Below are positions 35,126 to 45,776 of a stretch of DNA of 64,000 nucleotides, in pieces. The stretch's first letter is position 1. Every line of letters starts with the position of its first letter. The stretch spans positions 1 to 64,000 of the forward strand of contig JAVEDE010000028.1 of the NCBI GenBank assembly GCA_030841105.1, in the 5' to 3' direction. The position numbers were made by a program, and so were the translations under genes. Below the pieces are notes generated by a model. It was not told the DNA's origin, did no database searches, and saw only the letters and a list, made by a program, of their open reading frames with translations. The DNA is from Pyrinomonadaceae bacterium. Its GTDB lineage: Bacteria; Acidobacteriota; Blastocatellia; Pyrinomonadales; Pyrinomonadaceae.

Positions 35126-35578
35126 TTACTGGACGCCGCTGCGTTCGGCGACGACGCTCATGATCTCCGCCTCGGCCACGACGCGCCCCTCGACCTTCGC
35201 TTCGCCGCGCATGCGCTGGATGCGCGAGCCGATCCTGAGCGCCGTCACTTCGAGCATGAGCGTGTCGCCCGGCACGACGGGTTGGCGAAAACGCGCCTTC
35301 TCGATGCCGGAAAAGAGCACGAGCTTTTCTTCGCGACGCTCGATCTCGCGCAACGCGAGTATTGCTCCCACCTGCGCCAACGCCTCGACGATCAGCACGC
35401 CCGGCATGACGGGCGCGCCCGGAAAATGACCTTGAAAAAATTGCTCGCCGATGGTCACTTGCTTGATGCCGACGATGCGCGTCCGGGGGACGAGTTCGAT
35501 GATGCGGTCAACGAGCAGGAAGGGATAACGGTGCGGCAGGAGTTCCTGAATGGCGCGCGTGTCGAGAACGGTGTCCAT
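35126..35578 (-). CDS. fabZ: 3-hydroxyacyl-ACP dehydratase FabZ
   Basis: A 150-aa hotdog-fold dehydratase of type II fatty acid synthesis, supplying acyl chains to membranes and lipid A. The catalytic pair is visible as His16 in LLPHRYPFLLVD and Glu65 in PGVLIVEALAQ. The start is ATG 35578 (MDTVLDTRAIQELLPHRYPF); frames extending upstream read into hairpin H7. There is no Shine-Dalgarno; the ATG follows CTCTT at the end of the hairpin region. Its neighbours skp and lpxA match the usual envelope cluster. Confidence 0.95.
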   Translation of the reverse strand: MDTVLDTRAIQELLPHRYPFLLVDRIIELVPRTRIVGIKQVTIGEQFFQGHFPGAPVMPGVLIVEALAQVGAILALREIERREEKLVLFSGIEKARFRQPVVPGDTLMLEVTALRIGSRIQRMRGEAKVEGRVVAEAEIMSVVAERSGVQ

Positions 35579-35593
35579 AAGAGTGTGTGCGAC

Positions 35594-35671
35594 GAGCAGT
35601 GGCAAGCAGTAAGCAGTAAGCAGCGAGCAGTAAAATTAAAACTGCTCACTGCTTACTGCTTGCTACTTACT
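35594..35671. repeat. Period-7 hairpin H7 (GCAGTAA family)
   Basis: Left arm about 35594-35633 of GCAGTAA/GCAGCGA units; right arm about 35640-35671 of CTGCTTA-type complements. It begins 8 nt after the skp stop codon on the minus strand and ends 16 nt before the fabZ ATG. Confidence 0.82.
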
Positions 35672-35678
35672 GATCCGG

Positions 35679-36323
35679 TTACGGGCGACCCGCGGGACGC
35701 GCCGCGCCCCCGGCGGGGGCGGCCGAAGCGGTCGCGGGCTTCGTCCGGTTGTACTCGGCGATGAAGTCTTTGGTGATGTCCACGCTGTCGGCGGCGTAGA
35801 TGAGCGGCACGCGGCTGGCGTCAATGATGATCGAGATGCCGCGCTGTTGCGCGAAGGCTTGCAGCGAGGTGTAGACATCCTCCTGCAACGGCCCGAGCAC
35901 GTCGTCCATGCGCTTCTTGATGGCGATCTGCGCGTCCTGCGTCTTGCGCTCGATGTCGCGCTTGAGCGTGTCGGCCTGATCGGTCTTCGCCTGAATCGTC
36001 TTCGGGTCGGCCACCGCGCTCGTCTTGTTGATGTCGTCAACCAGAGCCTGGTAGCGCGTCTGCATGCCCTGCACCTCGGTGCGGACGGGCTGGAACTGCG
36101 CATCAACGGTCTTCATGGCGTTGACGACGCGCCCGATGCCGGCCTTTTCGTCGCTGAACGCGCTTGAATCAATAATCGCGATGCGTGCCGTGGACGCGGG
36201 CGCTGTGCCCTGCCCGGCGGCGGGGGCGGCGGGTTGCGGGCGTGCCGCCGTCTGCGCGGAGGCCGAGATAACGAGAGAGGCCGCGACGAGACCGGCGGCG
36301 GCGATAAGGCGAAATAGTTTCAT
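35679..36323 (-). CDS. skp: OmpH/Skp-family periplasmic chaperone
   Basis: A 214-aa protein. A signal peptide (MKLFRLIAAAGLVAASLVISASA) is followed by an Ala/Pro-rich segment and the OmpH pattern: strand IAIIDSSAFSDEK, long coiled-coil helices (residues about 70-150), and the closing ISIIIDASRVPLIYAADSVDITKDFIAEYN. Skp holds unfolded outer membrane proteins in the periplasm and hands them to BamA, the product of the upstream gene. ATG 36323 starts the signal peptide. It has a longer Ala/Pro-rich linker and tail than E. coli Skp. Confidence 0.87.
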   Translation of the reverse strand: MKLFRLIAAAGLVAASLVISASAQTAARPQPAAPAAGQGTAPASTARIAIIDSSAFSDEKAGIGRVVNAMKTVDAQFQPVRTEVQGMQTRYQALVDDINKTSAVADPKTIQAKTDQADTLKRDIERKTQDAQIAIKKRMDDVLGPLQEDVYTSLQAFAQQRGISIIIDASRVPLIYAADSVDITKDFIAEYNRTKPATASAAPAGGAARPAGRP

Positions 36324-36426
36324 TGTCTTTCTTGTACTGCTCCTTACAGTTGAATTGGGTGGCACACGTTAGGTGCTTGTCGCTCGCCGTAGGTTGCGCC
36401 AGCCTTAACAGTTTATCAATAGACGG

Positions 36427-39400
36427 TTAAAAAGTCCGCCCGATGCTGAAACGGTAGCCGATTCTTTCTTCCTGAAAGAAGAGCGGGATGTTGTCCACCA
36501 CGCCGCGGCGCGCGCGCGGGTTGTAGAACCCGATGAGCCGGAGCGGCACGTTGACAACCGGCAACTGCACGCGCAGTTCGAGGCCGAGGCTCGAACGGAA
36601 GTCGCCGATCTTGTCGAAGACCGATTGCGACAGCCGCACCGCCGTGTTGGTCTGCGCCTCGCCGCGCACGAACACGCGCTGGAAGCCGAACGGCAGCCCC
36701 GTGATCGGGTCGCGGCCGCAACTGACGCAAGCGTTTGCCTCTTCCAACTCTTCGCGCGTCACCAGACGGTTGTCGCGCGAGACGAGGCCGACGTTGAAGC
36801 CGGTCACCGGGTCGAGTGAAATCTGCGACGCAAGGAACGGGTTCTTCTCCAGCACGAGTCCGCTCAAGCTGCCGCGCAGGCCGCCGAGTTGGCTGGCGAG
36901 AAACGGGTTGTCAACTTGGAAGCTGGTCGAGAAAATCTGATCCGCGCCCTTGCGCAAATTGAAGGCCGAGCCGATGTCGGCGAAGCCCGCCATGCTGACC
37001 GGGCCGAAGATGGGCACGCGATATTCAAAGTTGCCGAGCAGTTGCGTGTCCGCGCCGATGGGCTGGTAGCCGCGCGACACGTTGGCGATGACGTTGCCGC
37101 CTCCGGGGCCGGTGAACGTGCCGAGTTGCTGCGTGAGGGCTTGCAGGCTCGCGCTGTCAACGGGCATCGCCGCGCCGGACGAGTTTGTCGCCAGCACGAC
37201 GTTGCGCGAGGTGACGAACTGGTCAATCGGCACGATGGGGCTGATCGAGCGCACGTTGTAGCCGCGGATGGTGAACTCGTCGCCGAGGAAGAAACGCTCG
37301 TAGACGGGCACGCCTTGAATGAACGAGAGCGAGGTGGACTGCGCTTCCCTGATCTTCGCGCTCGTCGCAAACGCCCCGACGTGTCCGGCGAGCAAGCGGA
37401 AGCCGAAGACGTGCGGGTTGTTGGAACGCTTGTTCCTGATGGGGATGAACTGTTGATAGGTCAAACTCGGCTGGAACGTGCGCACGTCGCCGCCGAGTCC
37501 GGCGAAGGCGAATTGCAGCGCGATCTGTTTGCCGTTGATGGCGTCCACGCCGCGCACGTCGCGCGAGTCGTAGACGACGCTCGGCGTGAGGCGGCTCGTC
37601 AGGATGTTCGGCTGCCGGTAGATGACCGGGATGACGTTCTGCGGGTTGGCCGGGTCGGTGTTGACCTCCGGGTCGCGGACGCTCGTCTGCGAGATGGAGT
37701 AGGAGAGGCCGATGCGCGTCGAGAGCGTGAACGGACGTTTCTTGTAGAACTCCGAGAGCGGCGCGGTGGCGAAGAAACTCGCGCCCGCCGTGCGCTGCGT
37801 GAACAAATTCTCGTCGCCCGTGTTGAGGAAGTCCAACTGCGAACCGGACAGCCCTTGCAGCGCGTCCGCATTCTGCGAGAGGAACGTGCCCTCGCCGAAG
37901 AACTTCAAAGACTGCACGAAGAGCGAGAACCCGGCCGAGATCGGGCGGTTGCGAATCTGCGGCTCGGTGAACGAGAAGACGAACGACTGCTGGCGGTTGC
38001 CCGCCGCGAAGTTGAGCGACAGACTTTCGCCGCGACCGAGCAGGTTGTTCGTCGAGTAGTCGAGACCGAAGAACGAGCCGCCGATGCCGGAGAGGCCGCC
38101 GTTGAAGGAAATCTGCTGGCGGCCGCGCTCCTGCACCTTGACGCTCACGTCCACCAGACCCTCTTCCTCGTTCTGGCGGAAGTCCACGTCCTTGTCCTTG
38201 TCAACCGGGTCGAAGAAGCCGAGTTGGTTGAGACGCAGGACGGAGTATTCGACGTAAGACTGGTTGTAGATGTCGCCCTCGTTGAGGACGAACTCGCGGC
38301 GCAGGACGTTATCGCGCGTAAACGTGTTGCCCGTGAACTCCAAGCGGCGCAGCGTGAACTGCTTGCCCTCGTCAATCGTGATGGTGTAGTCGGCGATGCC
38401 CTCGTTGGGGTTCGCGGGGTTGTCCTTGTAAGTCGGCTCAGGCTCGGCCGTGTACTGGATGAAGCCGTTGTTGCCGTAGAGTTTTTTGAGGTCTTCGATG
38501 AGACCTTTGTAGATGCGCTCGCCGCTCGCCACGTCGCCCTTCTGCAAGCCGATGACGGCGCGGATCACCTTCTCGTCAAAGATCGAGTTGCCTTCGATCT
38601 TGAGTTCGCCGAGGCGGTAGACCTTGCCTTCGATGATCGGGATCGTGATGCGGAGGGCTTCGTCGGTCGAGGAGAGAAGCGGGAGCGGCAGGATCGGGAA
38701 GCCGGTGCGCCGCCGCCCCAGACCTTCGACGCGCGGCTCGCCCGCACGCGCCTGCAAGTAGCCTTTGCCCGCCATGTAGTTGCGGACGAGGCGCAGGTCA
38801 ACTTCCAACTTCTCGCGGTCGAGAATGTCCTGACTCTTGAAGCGCGTGATGAAGCCAGCCTCTTTGACGTACTTCATCGCGCCGCGCAGTTCGCCGTCCT
38901 TGAAATTTTTGTTGCCCTCGAACTCGATCTCGACGACGCGCACGCGGTCGCCCTCGTCTATCTTGAAGGTGACGGCCGACGACGACTCCGAAACTTTCTC
39001 GATGTCGGCATTGACGGTCGCGTTCGGGTGGCCGCTGGCCGCCAGCAGTTCCTTGATGACGCGCGTGGCGTTGTTGATCTTAACAGGGTCGAGCAAATTC
39101 TCTTTCTGCACGCCGATGCGCCGCTCGCGGAAAGCCTTGAGCACGTCCGACTCGCTGATGCTCGACAGACCGGTGAACTGCAAGTCGCGGATGACCGGCA
39201 ACTCCTCGACCTCGAAGATCACTTCGACGCCGCCGCGCGGCCCTTCGAGCGTGAGAACGCGCGATTTCGTCTTGTTGAAGAAGTTGAGATCGTTGAGGGC
39301 TTTCAGGTCGCGTGCGACCTGATCGGGGTTGAAAGGGTCGCCCGCGCGGGTCGTCACGTAATAGAGCAAGTCCTCGTCGCGGTTGCGTCGGTTGCCCGTG

Positions 39401-39564
39401 ATGTCCACGCTCTCGACGAGTTTTTGCGACTGGGCGGCGGGGGCGGCGGCCGTAGACGGCTCCTGCGCGCGCGCTTCCGTGGGAAACGCGGCGTTCAGCA
39501 GCGCCGTTTGGCCGATCATCAGCGCGGCCAGCAGAAAGCGCCGCAGGGGCGCGTTAATTCGCAT
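36427..39564 (-). CDS. bamA: Outer membrane assembly factor BamA (Omp85)
   Basis: A 1045-aa protein, longer than the usual 780-900. After a signal peptide (FLLAALMIGQTALLNAAFPTEA) come about five POTRA domains (residues about 65-470) and the Omp85 beta-barrel. The barrel has the VRGF/Y-type loop-6 motif (FTIRGYNV) and a terminal beta-signal ending RFSIGRTF. Two NPFLASQ copies and a CVSCGRD (CxxC) sit in an extended segment between late strands. It inserts proteins into the outer membrane. ATG 39564 is preferred; the frame extends to 39792 without conservation. A promoter candidate lies within hairpin H8. Confidence 0.93.
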   Translation of the reverse strand: MRINAPLRRFLLAALMIGQTALLNAAFPTEARAQEPSTAAAPAAQSQKLVESVDITGNRRNRDEDLLYYVTTRAGDPFNPDQVARDLKALNDLNFFNKTKSRVLTLEGPRGGVEVIFEVEELPVIRDLQFTGLSSISESDVLKAFRERRIGVQKENLLDPVKINNATRVIKELLAASGHPNATVNADIEKVSESSSAVTFKIDEGDRVRVVEIEFEGNKNFKDGELRGAMKYVKEAGFITRFKSQDILDREKLEVDLRLVRNYMAGKGYLQARAGEPRVEGLGRRRTGFPILPLPLLSSTDEALRITIPIIEGKVYRLGELKIEGNSIFDEKVIRAVIGLQKGDVASGERIYKGLIEDLKKLYGNNGFIQYTAEPEPTYKDNPANPNEGIADYTITIDEGKQFTLRRLEFTGNTFTRDNVLRREFVLNEGDIYNQSYVEYSVLRLNQLGFFDPVDKDKDVDFRQNEEEGLVDVSVKVQERGRQQISFNGGLSGIGGSFFGLDYSTNNLLGRGESLSLNFAAGNRQQSFVFSFTEPQIRNRPISAGFSLFVQSLKFFGEGTFLSQNADALQGLSGSQLDFLNTGDENLFTQRTAGASFFATAPLSEFYKKRPFTLSTRIGLSYSISQTSVRDPEVNTDPANPQNVIPVIYRQPNILTSRLTPSVVYDSRDVRGVDAINGKQIALQFAFAGLGGDVRTFQPSLTYQQFIPIRNKRSNNPHVFGFRLLAGHVGAFATSAKIREAQSTSLSFIQGVPVYERFFLGDEFTIRGYNVRSISPIVPIDQFVTSRNVVLATNSSGAAMPVDSASLQALTQQLGTFTGPGGGNVIANVSRGYQPIGADTQLLGNFEYRVPIFGPVSMAGFADIGSAFNLRKGADQIFSTSFQVDNPFLASQLGGLRGSLSGLVLEKNPFLASQISLDPVTGFNVGLVSRDNRLVTREELEEANACVSCGRDPITGLPFGFQRVFVRGEAQTNTAVRLSQSVFDKIGDFRSSLGLELRVQLPVVNVPLRLIGFYNPRARRGVVDNIPLFFQEERIGYRFSIGRTF

Positions 39565-39747
39565 AATTGCTTTTTGCCTCAAAGCAGAAAAATACTTTGG
39601 GAAGTAGGAAACCGAATCCTTTTTTGTGTACCCGCCGGCGGCATGTATCAAAGACACGAAACGGGCTACAGTCAAGAATGAGTTCGGAGGCTTGGATTCA
39701 CGTCCGCCGCCACCAGTTGCCAGCCATCGGGTCGAGCAAAGGCGCGC

Positions 39748-39777
39748 ATTATACAAGGGGAAAAGGGGAAAGGGCAA
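39748..39777 (-). promoter_or_regulatory. Sigma70-like promoter for bamA inside hairpin H8
   Basis: On the minus strand, TTGCCC (39777-39772), an 18-nt spacer formed by the hairpin arm, and a perfect TATAAT (39753-39748). The leader to ATG 39564 would be about 175 nt. The -10 is followed by GCGCGC, as in the clpC promoter. Confidence 0.55.
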
Positions 39778-39850
39778 AGGGCAAGGGCGCAAGTCCCCGA
39801 AACAGGGAGCTTGCTGTTCCCCTTTTCCCTCTAACCTTTCCCCTTTTCTC
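39756..39850. repeat. Period-7 hairpin H8 (GGGGAAA family)
   Basis: Left arm about 39756-39788 and right arm about 39816-39850, with AGGGGAA/AGGGCAA units. It starts a few nt after the clpC stop codon on the minus strand. The arm far from clpC supplies the -35 and spacer of the bamA promoter candidate. Confidence 0.75.
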
Positions 39851-39856
39851 CTCGAT

Positions 39857-42253
<2,397 letters not shown>

Positions 42254-42348
42254 AAAAACGATTGGCTGAAGTCGCTGATAAAAACTTTGTGATGTGGCAG
42301 GCGCGGGGAAGCAGAGATAAAAAAAACTCCTCACGTCTGCCCGCGCGC

Positions 42349-42354
42349 ATTATA
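42349..42354 (-). promoter_or_regulatory. -10 element (TATAAT) for clpC
   Basis: A perfect TATAAT on the minus strand, followed by GCGCGC, about 95 nt upstream of ATG 42253. The -35 is weak. No CIRCE element is seen. Confidence 0.5.
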
Positions 42355-42398
42355 ACCTAATGCGGCGAAAGGCAGAAGAGTGAGAAAATTTCAACGGC

Positions 42399-42498
42399 GG
42401 GGAAAGAGCAAGGGGGAAGGGGTAAAGGGAAAAGCATTGACCGGCGCGTTCCGGCTTTAGCTTTAACCTTGACCGCTTCCCCTTTCCCCGTTTCCCCT
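42399..42498. repeat. Period-7 hairpin H9 (GGGGAAA family)
   Basis: Left arm about 42399-42434 and right arm about 42474-42498, units such as GGGGAAA and GGTAAAG. It starts about 7 nt after the stop codon of the exported hypothetical gene on the minus strand and lies upstream of the clpC promoter. Confidence 0.72.
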
Positions 42499-42504
42499 CA
42501 GTTC

Positions 42505-43143
42505 TTATTGCGCCAGCGCGAACGAGTTGAGAAAGCGGCTGACGTTCTCCGGCGTCATCTCGCTGTTCGGGCCGATAACGCTGAGGGCGAAGACCGAGCC
42601 GTCAACGAGGAAGAGGCGCGCGACGGCGCGTTGTCCTGCGGCGGCGAATTCATACTCGCGCCCCTCGTAGCCGTCGAGCGAAATGGTCTCTTCGGAGACG
42701 AGTTTGAACCTGACCTGTTGGTGCGCCTGCGCGAGCGCGGCCGTGATGCCCTGCGACGCGCCCGCGAAAAATCGCTCCACGTAGTCGGCCTGCGCCAAGA
42801 GTTGTTCCGGCATCCGCCCGGTGCGCCCGAACTCATACTTCAAGCCGCCGGAGGTGAGACGATAACTGCGAAACTGCGCGGCCGCCTGACCGTTCTCGCG
42901 CCCCGCACGAGTCGGCTCTTCCGGCAGCCCCGGCACGGAGACGGAAAAGCCCGCTCCTTCCGGCGCAAACGTCTGCCACGCGCGCGCGCCCGCCGAGGCC
43001 GACGCCACGCGCGCCGTCGTTGACGGCAGAGACAAATTATCCAGCCCGCCCCGCCGCGCACGCGGCTGCTGCGCCGACACTGCCGCCGACACCAAGCACA
43101 CCGACGCGAGCAGCATCGCGCCGCGAAATATTTTATGGTTCAC
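42505..43143 (-). CDS. Exported hypothetical protein
   Basis: A 212-aa protein with a signal peptide (FRGAMLLASVCLVSAAVSAQ) and a domain running from about residue 55 to the end: WQTFAPEGAGFSVSVPGLPEEPT, then SYRLTSGGLKYEFGR, and a C-terminal GREYEFAAAGQRAVARLFLVDGSVFALSVIGP. The F-S-V-x-x-P-G pattern recurs in exported bacterial proteins of unknown function. The GTG start at 43143 is supported by GAGGAG about 10 nt upstream. No family name is recognised with confidence. Confidence 0.7.
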   Translation of the reverse strand: MNHKIFRGAMLLASVCLVSAAVSAQQPRARRGGLDNLSLPSTTARVASASAGARAWQTFAPEGAGFSVSVPGLPEEPTRAGRENGQAAAQFRSYRLTSGGLKYEFGRTGRMPEQLLAQADYVERFFAGASQGITAALAQAHQQVRFKLVSEETISLDGYEGREYEFAAAGQRAVARLFLVDGSVFALSVIGPNSEMTPENVSRFLNSFALAQ

Positions 43144-43250
43144 GATCTTCTTACTCCTCGAACTTGCGTGTGAAAAATCCGGCAGGTGAGATTGGGGCGG
43201 GCGGGCAGTACGACCGACTGCCCGACAATTTTTATAGCACGCGCGGCGGG

Positions 43251-43298
43251 CGAAAAGATAGACGAAAGTTTCCCGACGAAAAGATAGACGAAAGTTTC
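43251..43298. repeat. 26-nt-period direct repeat
   Basis: The 22-nt unit beginning CGAAAAGATAGACGAAAG occurs at 43251-43272 and 43277-43298. It lies about 110 nt upstream of the exported hypothetical gene. A small perfect hairpin (43354-43373, GCGATGAA-CAAG-TTCATCGC) lies beyond it on the lolD side and may end the lolCD transcript. Confidence 0.8.
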
Positions 43299-43439
43299 AA
43301 GCGATAATTCGCAGGAGCGGCCAACTTGTGCGCTGCCAGTTAAAAGTTGCGGTGCGATGAACAAGTTCATCGCCCCCGCTTTTCTTTGCGCGTTGTTGGT
43401 TGCCGCGAGTTAAGCAGGCGGCGCACAAGTCCGTCGCCC

Positions 43440-44111
43440 TTAGAGTTGTTCCACCAACAGCCCGTCTTTTAGAAATAGTGTGCGGTCGCAGGCGGCGGCG
43501 AGTTGTTCGTTGTGCGTGGCGACGATGACGGCCGCGCCGCGCGTGCGCGCGAGCGTCGAGAGGAGGGCGGCGACTTCCGCCCCGGCGCGCGCATCGAGGT
43601 TGCCGGTCGGCTCGTCGGCCAGCACGAGCCGGGGCGCGTGGACGAGCGCGCGTGCGACGGCGGCGCGCTGCTGTTCGCCGCCAGACAGTTCGCCCGGACG
43701 GTGCGACGCGCGCGCGCCCAAGCCGACCGCCTCAAGCATTGCCGACGCGGCTGCGCGAGCCTCGCGCGGATTGCGCCGCGCGACCAGCAGCGGCAGTGCG
43801 ACGTTTTCGAGCGCGCTCAAGTCCGGCAGCAGGTGGTGGAACTGAAAGACGAAGCCGACCTGCTCGTTGCGCACGCGCGCGAGTTGCGCGCCGCCCGCGC
43901 GCGTCAACTCGATCTCGCCGAGACGCGCCCGCCCGCCGTCGGCCGCGTCCAACCCGCCGAGCAGGTGCAGCAGCGTTGACTTGCCCGCGCCCGACGCGCC
44001 CATCACCGCCAACATCTCGCCCGCCCCAAGCGCAAACGACACGCCCCGCAACACCTCCAACGCCCCGCCCCCCGGCGACGCGTAAGCCTTGCGCAACTCG
44101 CTCACTTCCAA
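43440..44111 (-). CDS. lolD: Lipoprotein-releasing ABC ATPase LolD
   Basis: A 223-aa ABC ATPase with Walker A GASGAGKST, a Q-loop in VGFVFQFHHLLPDLSALENVALP, signature LSGGEQQR, and Walker B RLVLADEPTG. The FQFHHLLPDLSALENV stretch is typical of LolD. With LolC it drives release of lipoproteins from the inner membrane. No ATG is available. TTG 44111 is preferred because it matches the family N-terminus, while TTG 44135 would add residues (KPETK) encoded by hairpin H10. There is no Shine-Dalgarno. Confidence 0.88.
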   Translation of the reverse strand: MEVSELRKAYASPGGGALEVLRGVSFALGAGEMLAVMGASGAGKSTLLHLLGGLDAADGGRARLGEIELTRAGGAQLARVRNEQVGFVFQFHHLLPDLSALENVALPLLVARRNPREARAAASAMLEAVGLGARASHRPGELSGGEQQRAAVARALVHAPRLVLADEPTGNLDARAGAEVAALLSTLARTRGAAVIVATHNEQLAAACDRTLFLKDGLLVEQL

Positions 44112-44119
44112 AAAACTTT

Positions 44120-44318
44120 TAGTTTCAGGTTTCAAGTTTCAGGTTTCAGGACTGCAAGAACGGGTTTCAAGTTTCAAGTTTCAGGTTTCAAGTCTGAGAG
44201 GTTCGGGTTTCGGGTGTTGAGTTTCAAGTAGAAAGCTAAAGCACTTGCAGATTTGAAATTTGAAACTTGAAACTTGAAACTTCCGCTGACCTGAAACTTG
44301 CAACCTGAAACTTGAAAC
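44120..44318. repeat. Period-7 hairpin H10 (GTTTCAA family)
   Basis: A roughly 200-nt element. GTTTCAA/GTTTCAG/GTTTCGG units fill about 44120-44228, and TTGAAAC-type complements fill about 44252-44318. The lolC stop codon (44319-44321) is immediately adjacent, and the lolD start lies at or inside the other end. Confidence 0.85.
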
Positions 44319-45767
44319 TCATTCATAGCGCAGCGCCTCGGCCGGTCGGAGTCGCGCGGCGGCGCGCGCCGGGTAGATGGTGGCGAGCAGGCTGACGGCG
44401 AAGGCGGCGAGGGCGGCCAGGCACACGTCGCGCGCGCGCGGGTGAAAGGGGATTGCGCCGAGCGAGTAGACATCTGCGGGCAGCGAGACGAGTTCGTAGC
44501 GGTCGGCGAGGAAGCAGGCGGCGAGGCCGAGCGCGACCCCTAAGAGCGCGCCCGTCGCGCCGATGATCGCGCCCTCGCAGACGAAGACGAGCATGATGCT
44601 GCGCGCCCGCGCGCCCATCGCGCCGAGGATGGCGATGTCTGAGCGGCGTTCGACGACGACGAGCGCGAGCGTCGTCGTGATGTTGAGCGCGGCGACGAAC
44701 ATGATGAGCGCGATGATGAGCGCGACGGTGCGGCGTTCGAGTTGGAGCGCGGCGAAGAGCGGCGCGTTCGCCTCCTGCCAGTCAACGGTCTTGAACTGCG
44801 CGCCGAGCGACGCGCGCACGCGCGCCGAAGTCTCCGCCGTGCCGTAGATGTCCGCCGTCTCGATGCTGATGACGGGCGCGCTCGTGTTCGCACTCGCACC
44901 GTGGCCTGTCGCTTCGTCGAGCGGGACGTAGACCCACGTCGAATCGTACTCGTAGAGGCCGGAATGAAAGACGCCCGCCACGCGGACGCGCTTCGTCTGC
45001 GTCACAAAATAGGGCGGCTCGGCAGACTTCTGCCCCGTGATGAGCCAGCCCTCATCGCCGACGTGGACAAGCCCCGTGCGCGCCGCCAGTTCCGCGCCGA
45101 CGATGACGGGCGCGGGCGGCTCGTCTCCAACCACTCGCGCCAGCGCGCCGAACAAGTCGCCGCGCTCTGCGTCGTCCTTCTCTGCAACGCCCCCTTCGTC
45201 CTTCGCCGCGCCGCCCCCTTCGTCGTCCTTCAACGCACCGTCCGCTTCGTTGTCCTTCGCTGCAACGCCGCCCGCCTTGTCGCGCTTCGTGTCCATCTCG
45301 TTTTGTTCATGTCGAACGTCTCCACGCGTTTCGTCGAACAGAGGCTCGACCGCGCCCTCGACGAGCGTGCGGCGAATCTCTGCGACGAAGCGCGCGGAGT
45401 TTTTTTCGACGCCGCGCATGATGGTGTAGGAGTCGCCGCCCGCACCGCTCAGAAGCGCGCCGGTGTAACTCGTCGGCGCGGCGTCCGTCACGCCCTCGAC
45501 GGCGCGCAGGCGCGCGACGACCGCCGGGGCATCGGCGATAGGTTCGCCGTCGGCGCGCGCGAGCGTGATGTGCGCCGTGCCGCGCAGGATTTTGTCGCGC
45601 ATCTCGTCTTGAAAACCGTTCGCCAGCGCGAGCGCGAAGATGAGCGAGCCGACGCCGCACGCAATTCCGGCGACGCCCGCCAGCGCCGTCACGCGCGCAC
45701 TCGCACGCCGCCCGCGACGCTGCGAGCGCAAGAGGTAACGCAGGGCGAGAAAGAGTTCGTAAGGCAT
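44319..45767 (-). CDS. lolC: Lipoprotein-releasing permease LolC/LolE (FtsX family)
   Basis: A 482-aa MacB/FtsX-type permease: N-terminal MPYELFLALRYLLRSQRRGR, TM1, a large periplasmic domain, and three C-terminal TMs (for example LIIALIMFVAALNITTTLALVVVERR). A charged low-complexity insert of about 60 residues (EQNEMDTKRDKAGGVAAKDN, then GGGAAKDEGGVAEKDD) interrupts the periplasmic domain. ATG 45767 is preceded by CTTTTT from hairpin H11 and lacks a Shine-Dalgarno. It forms an operon with lolD. A single LolC-like protein could act as a homodimer. Confidence 0.88.
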   Translation of the reverse strand: MPYELFLALRYLLRSQRRGRRASARVTALAGVAGIACGVGSLIFALALANGFQDEMRDKILRGTAHITLARADGEPIADAPAVVARLRAVEGVTDAAPTSYTGALLSGAGGDSYTIMRGVEKNSARFVAEIRRTLVEGAVEPLFDETRGDVRHEQNEMDTKRDKAGGVAAKDNEADGALKDDEGGGAAKDEGGVAEKDDAERGDLFGALARVVGDEPPAPVIVGAELAARTGLVHVGDEGWLITGQKSAEPPYFVTQTKRVRVAGVFHSGLYEYDSTWVYVPLDEATGHGASANTSAPVISIETADIYGTAETSARVRASLGAQFKTVDWQEANAPLFAALQLERRTVALIIALIMFVAALNITTTLALVVVERRSDIAILGAMGARARSIMLVFVCEGAIIGATGALLGVALGLAACFLADRYELVSLPADVYSLGAIPFHPRARDVCLAALAAFAVSLLATIYPARAAARLRPAEALRYE

Positions 45768-45776
45768 AAAAAGCAG

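Noticed and set aside
36889..39681. A 930-aa open frame on the plus strand opposite bamA
   Set aside because: It is antisense to a clear Omp85 gene, is rich in Arg/Ala/Asp/Val as expected for shadow frames in GC-rich DNA, and shows no domain.
44120..44318. A CRISPR-like repeat array
   Set aside because: Repeat units are 7 nt with no unique spacers, and the region is a palindrome; no cas genes are present.
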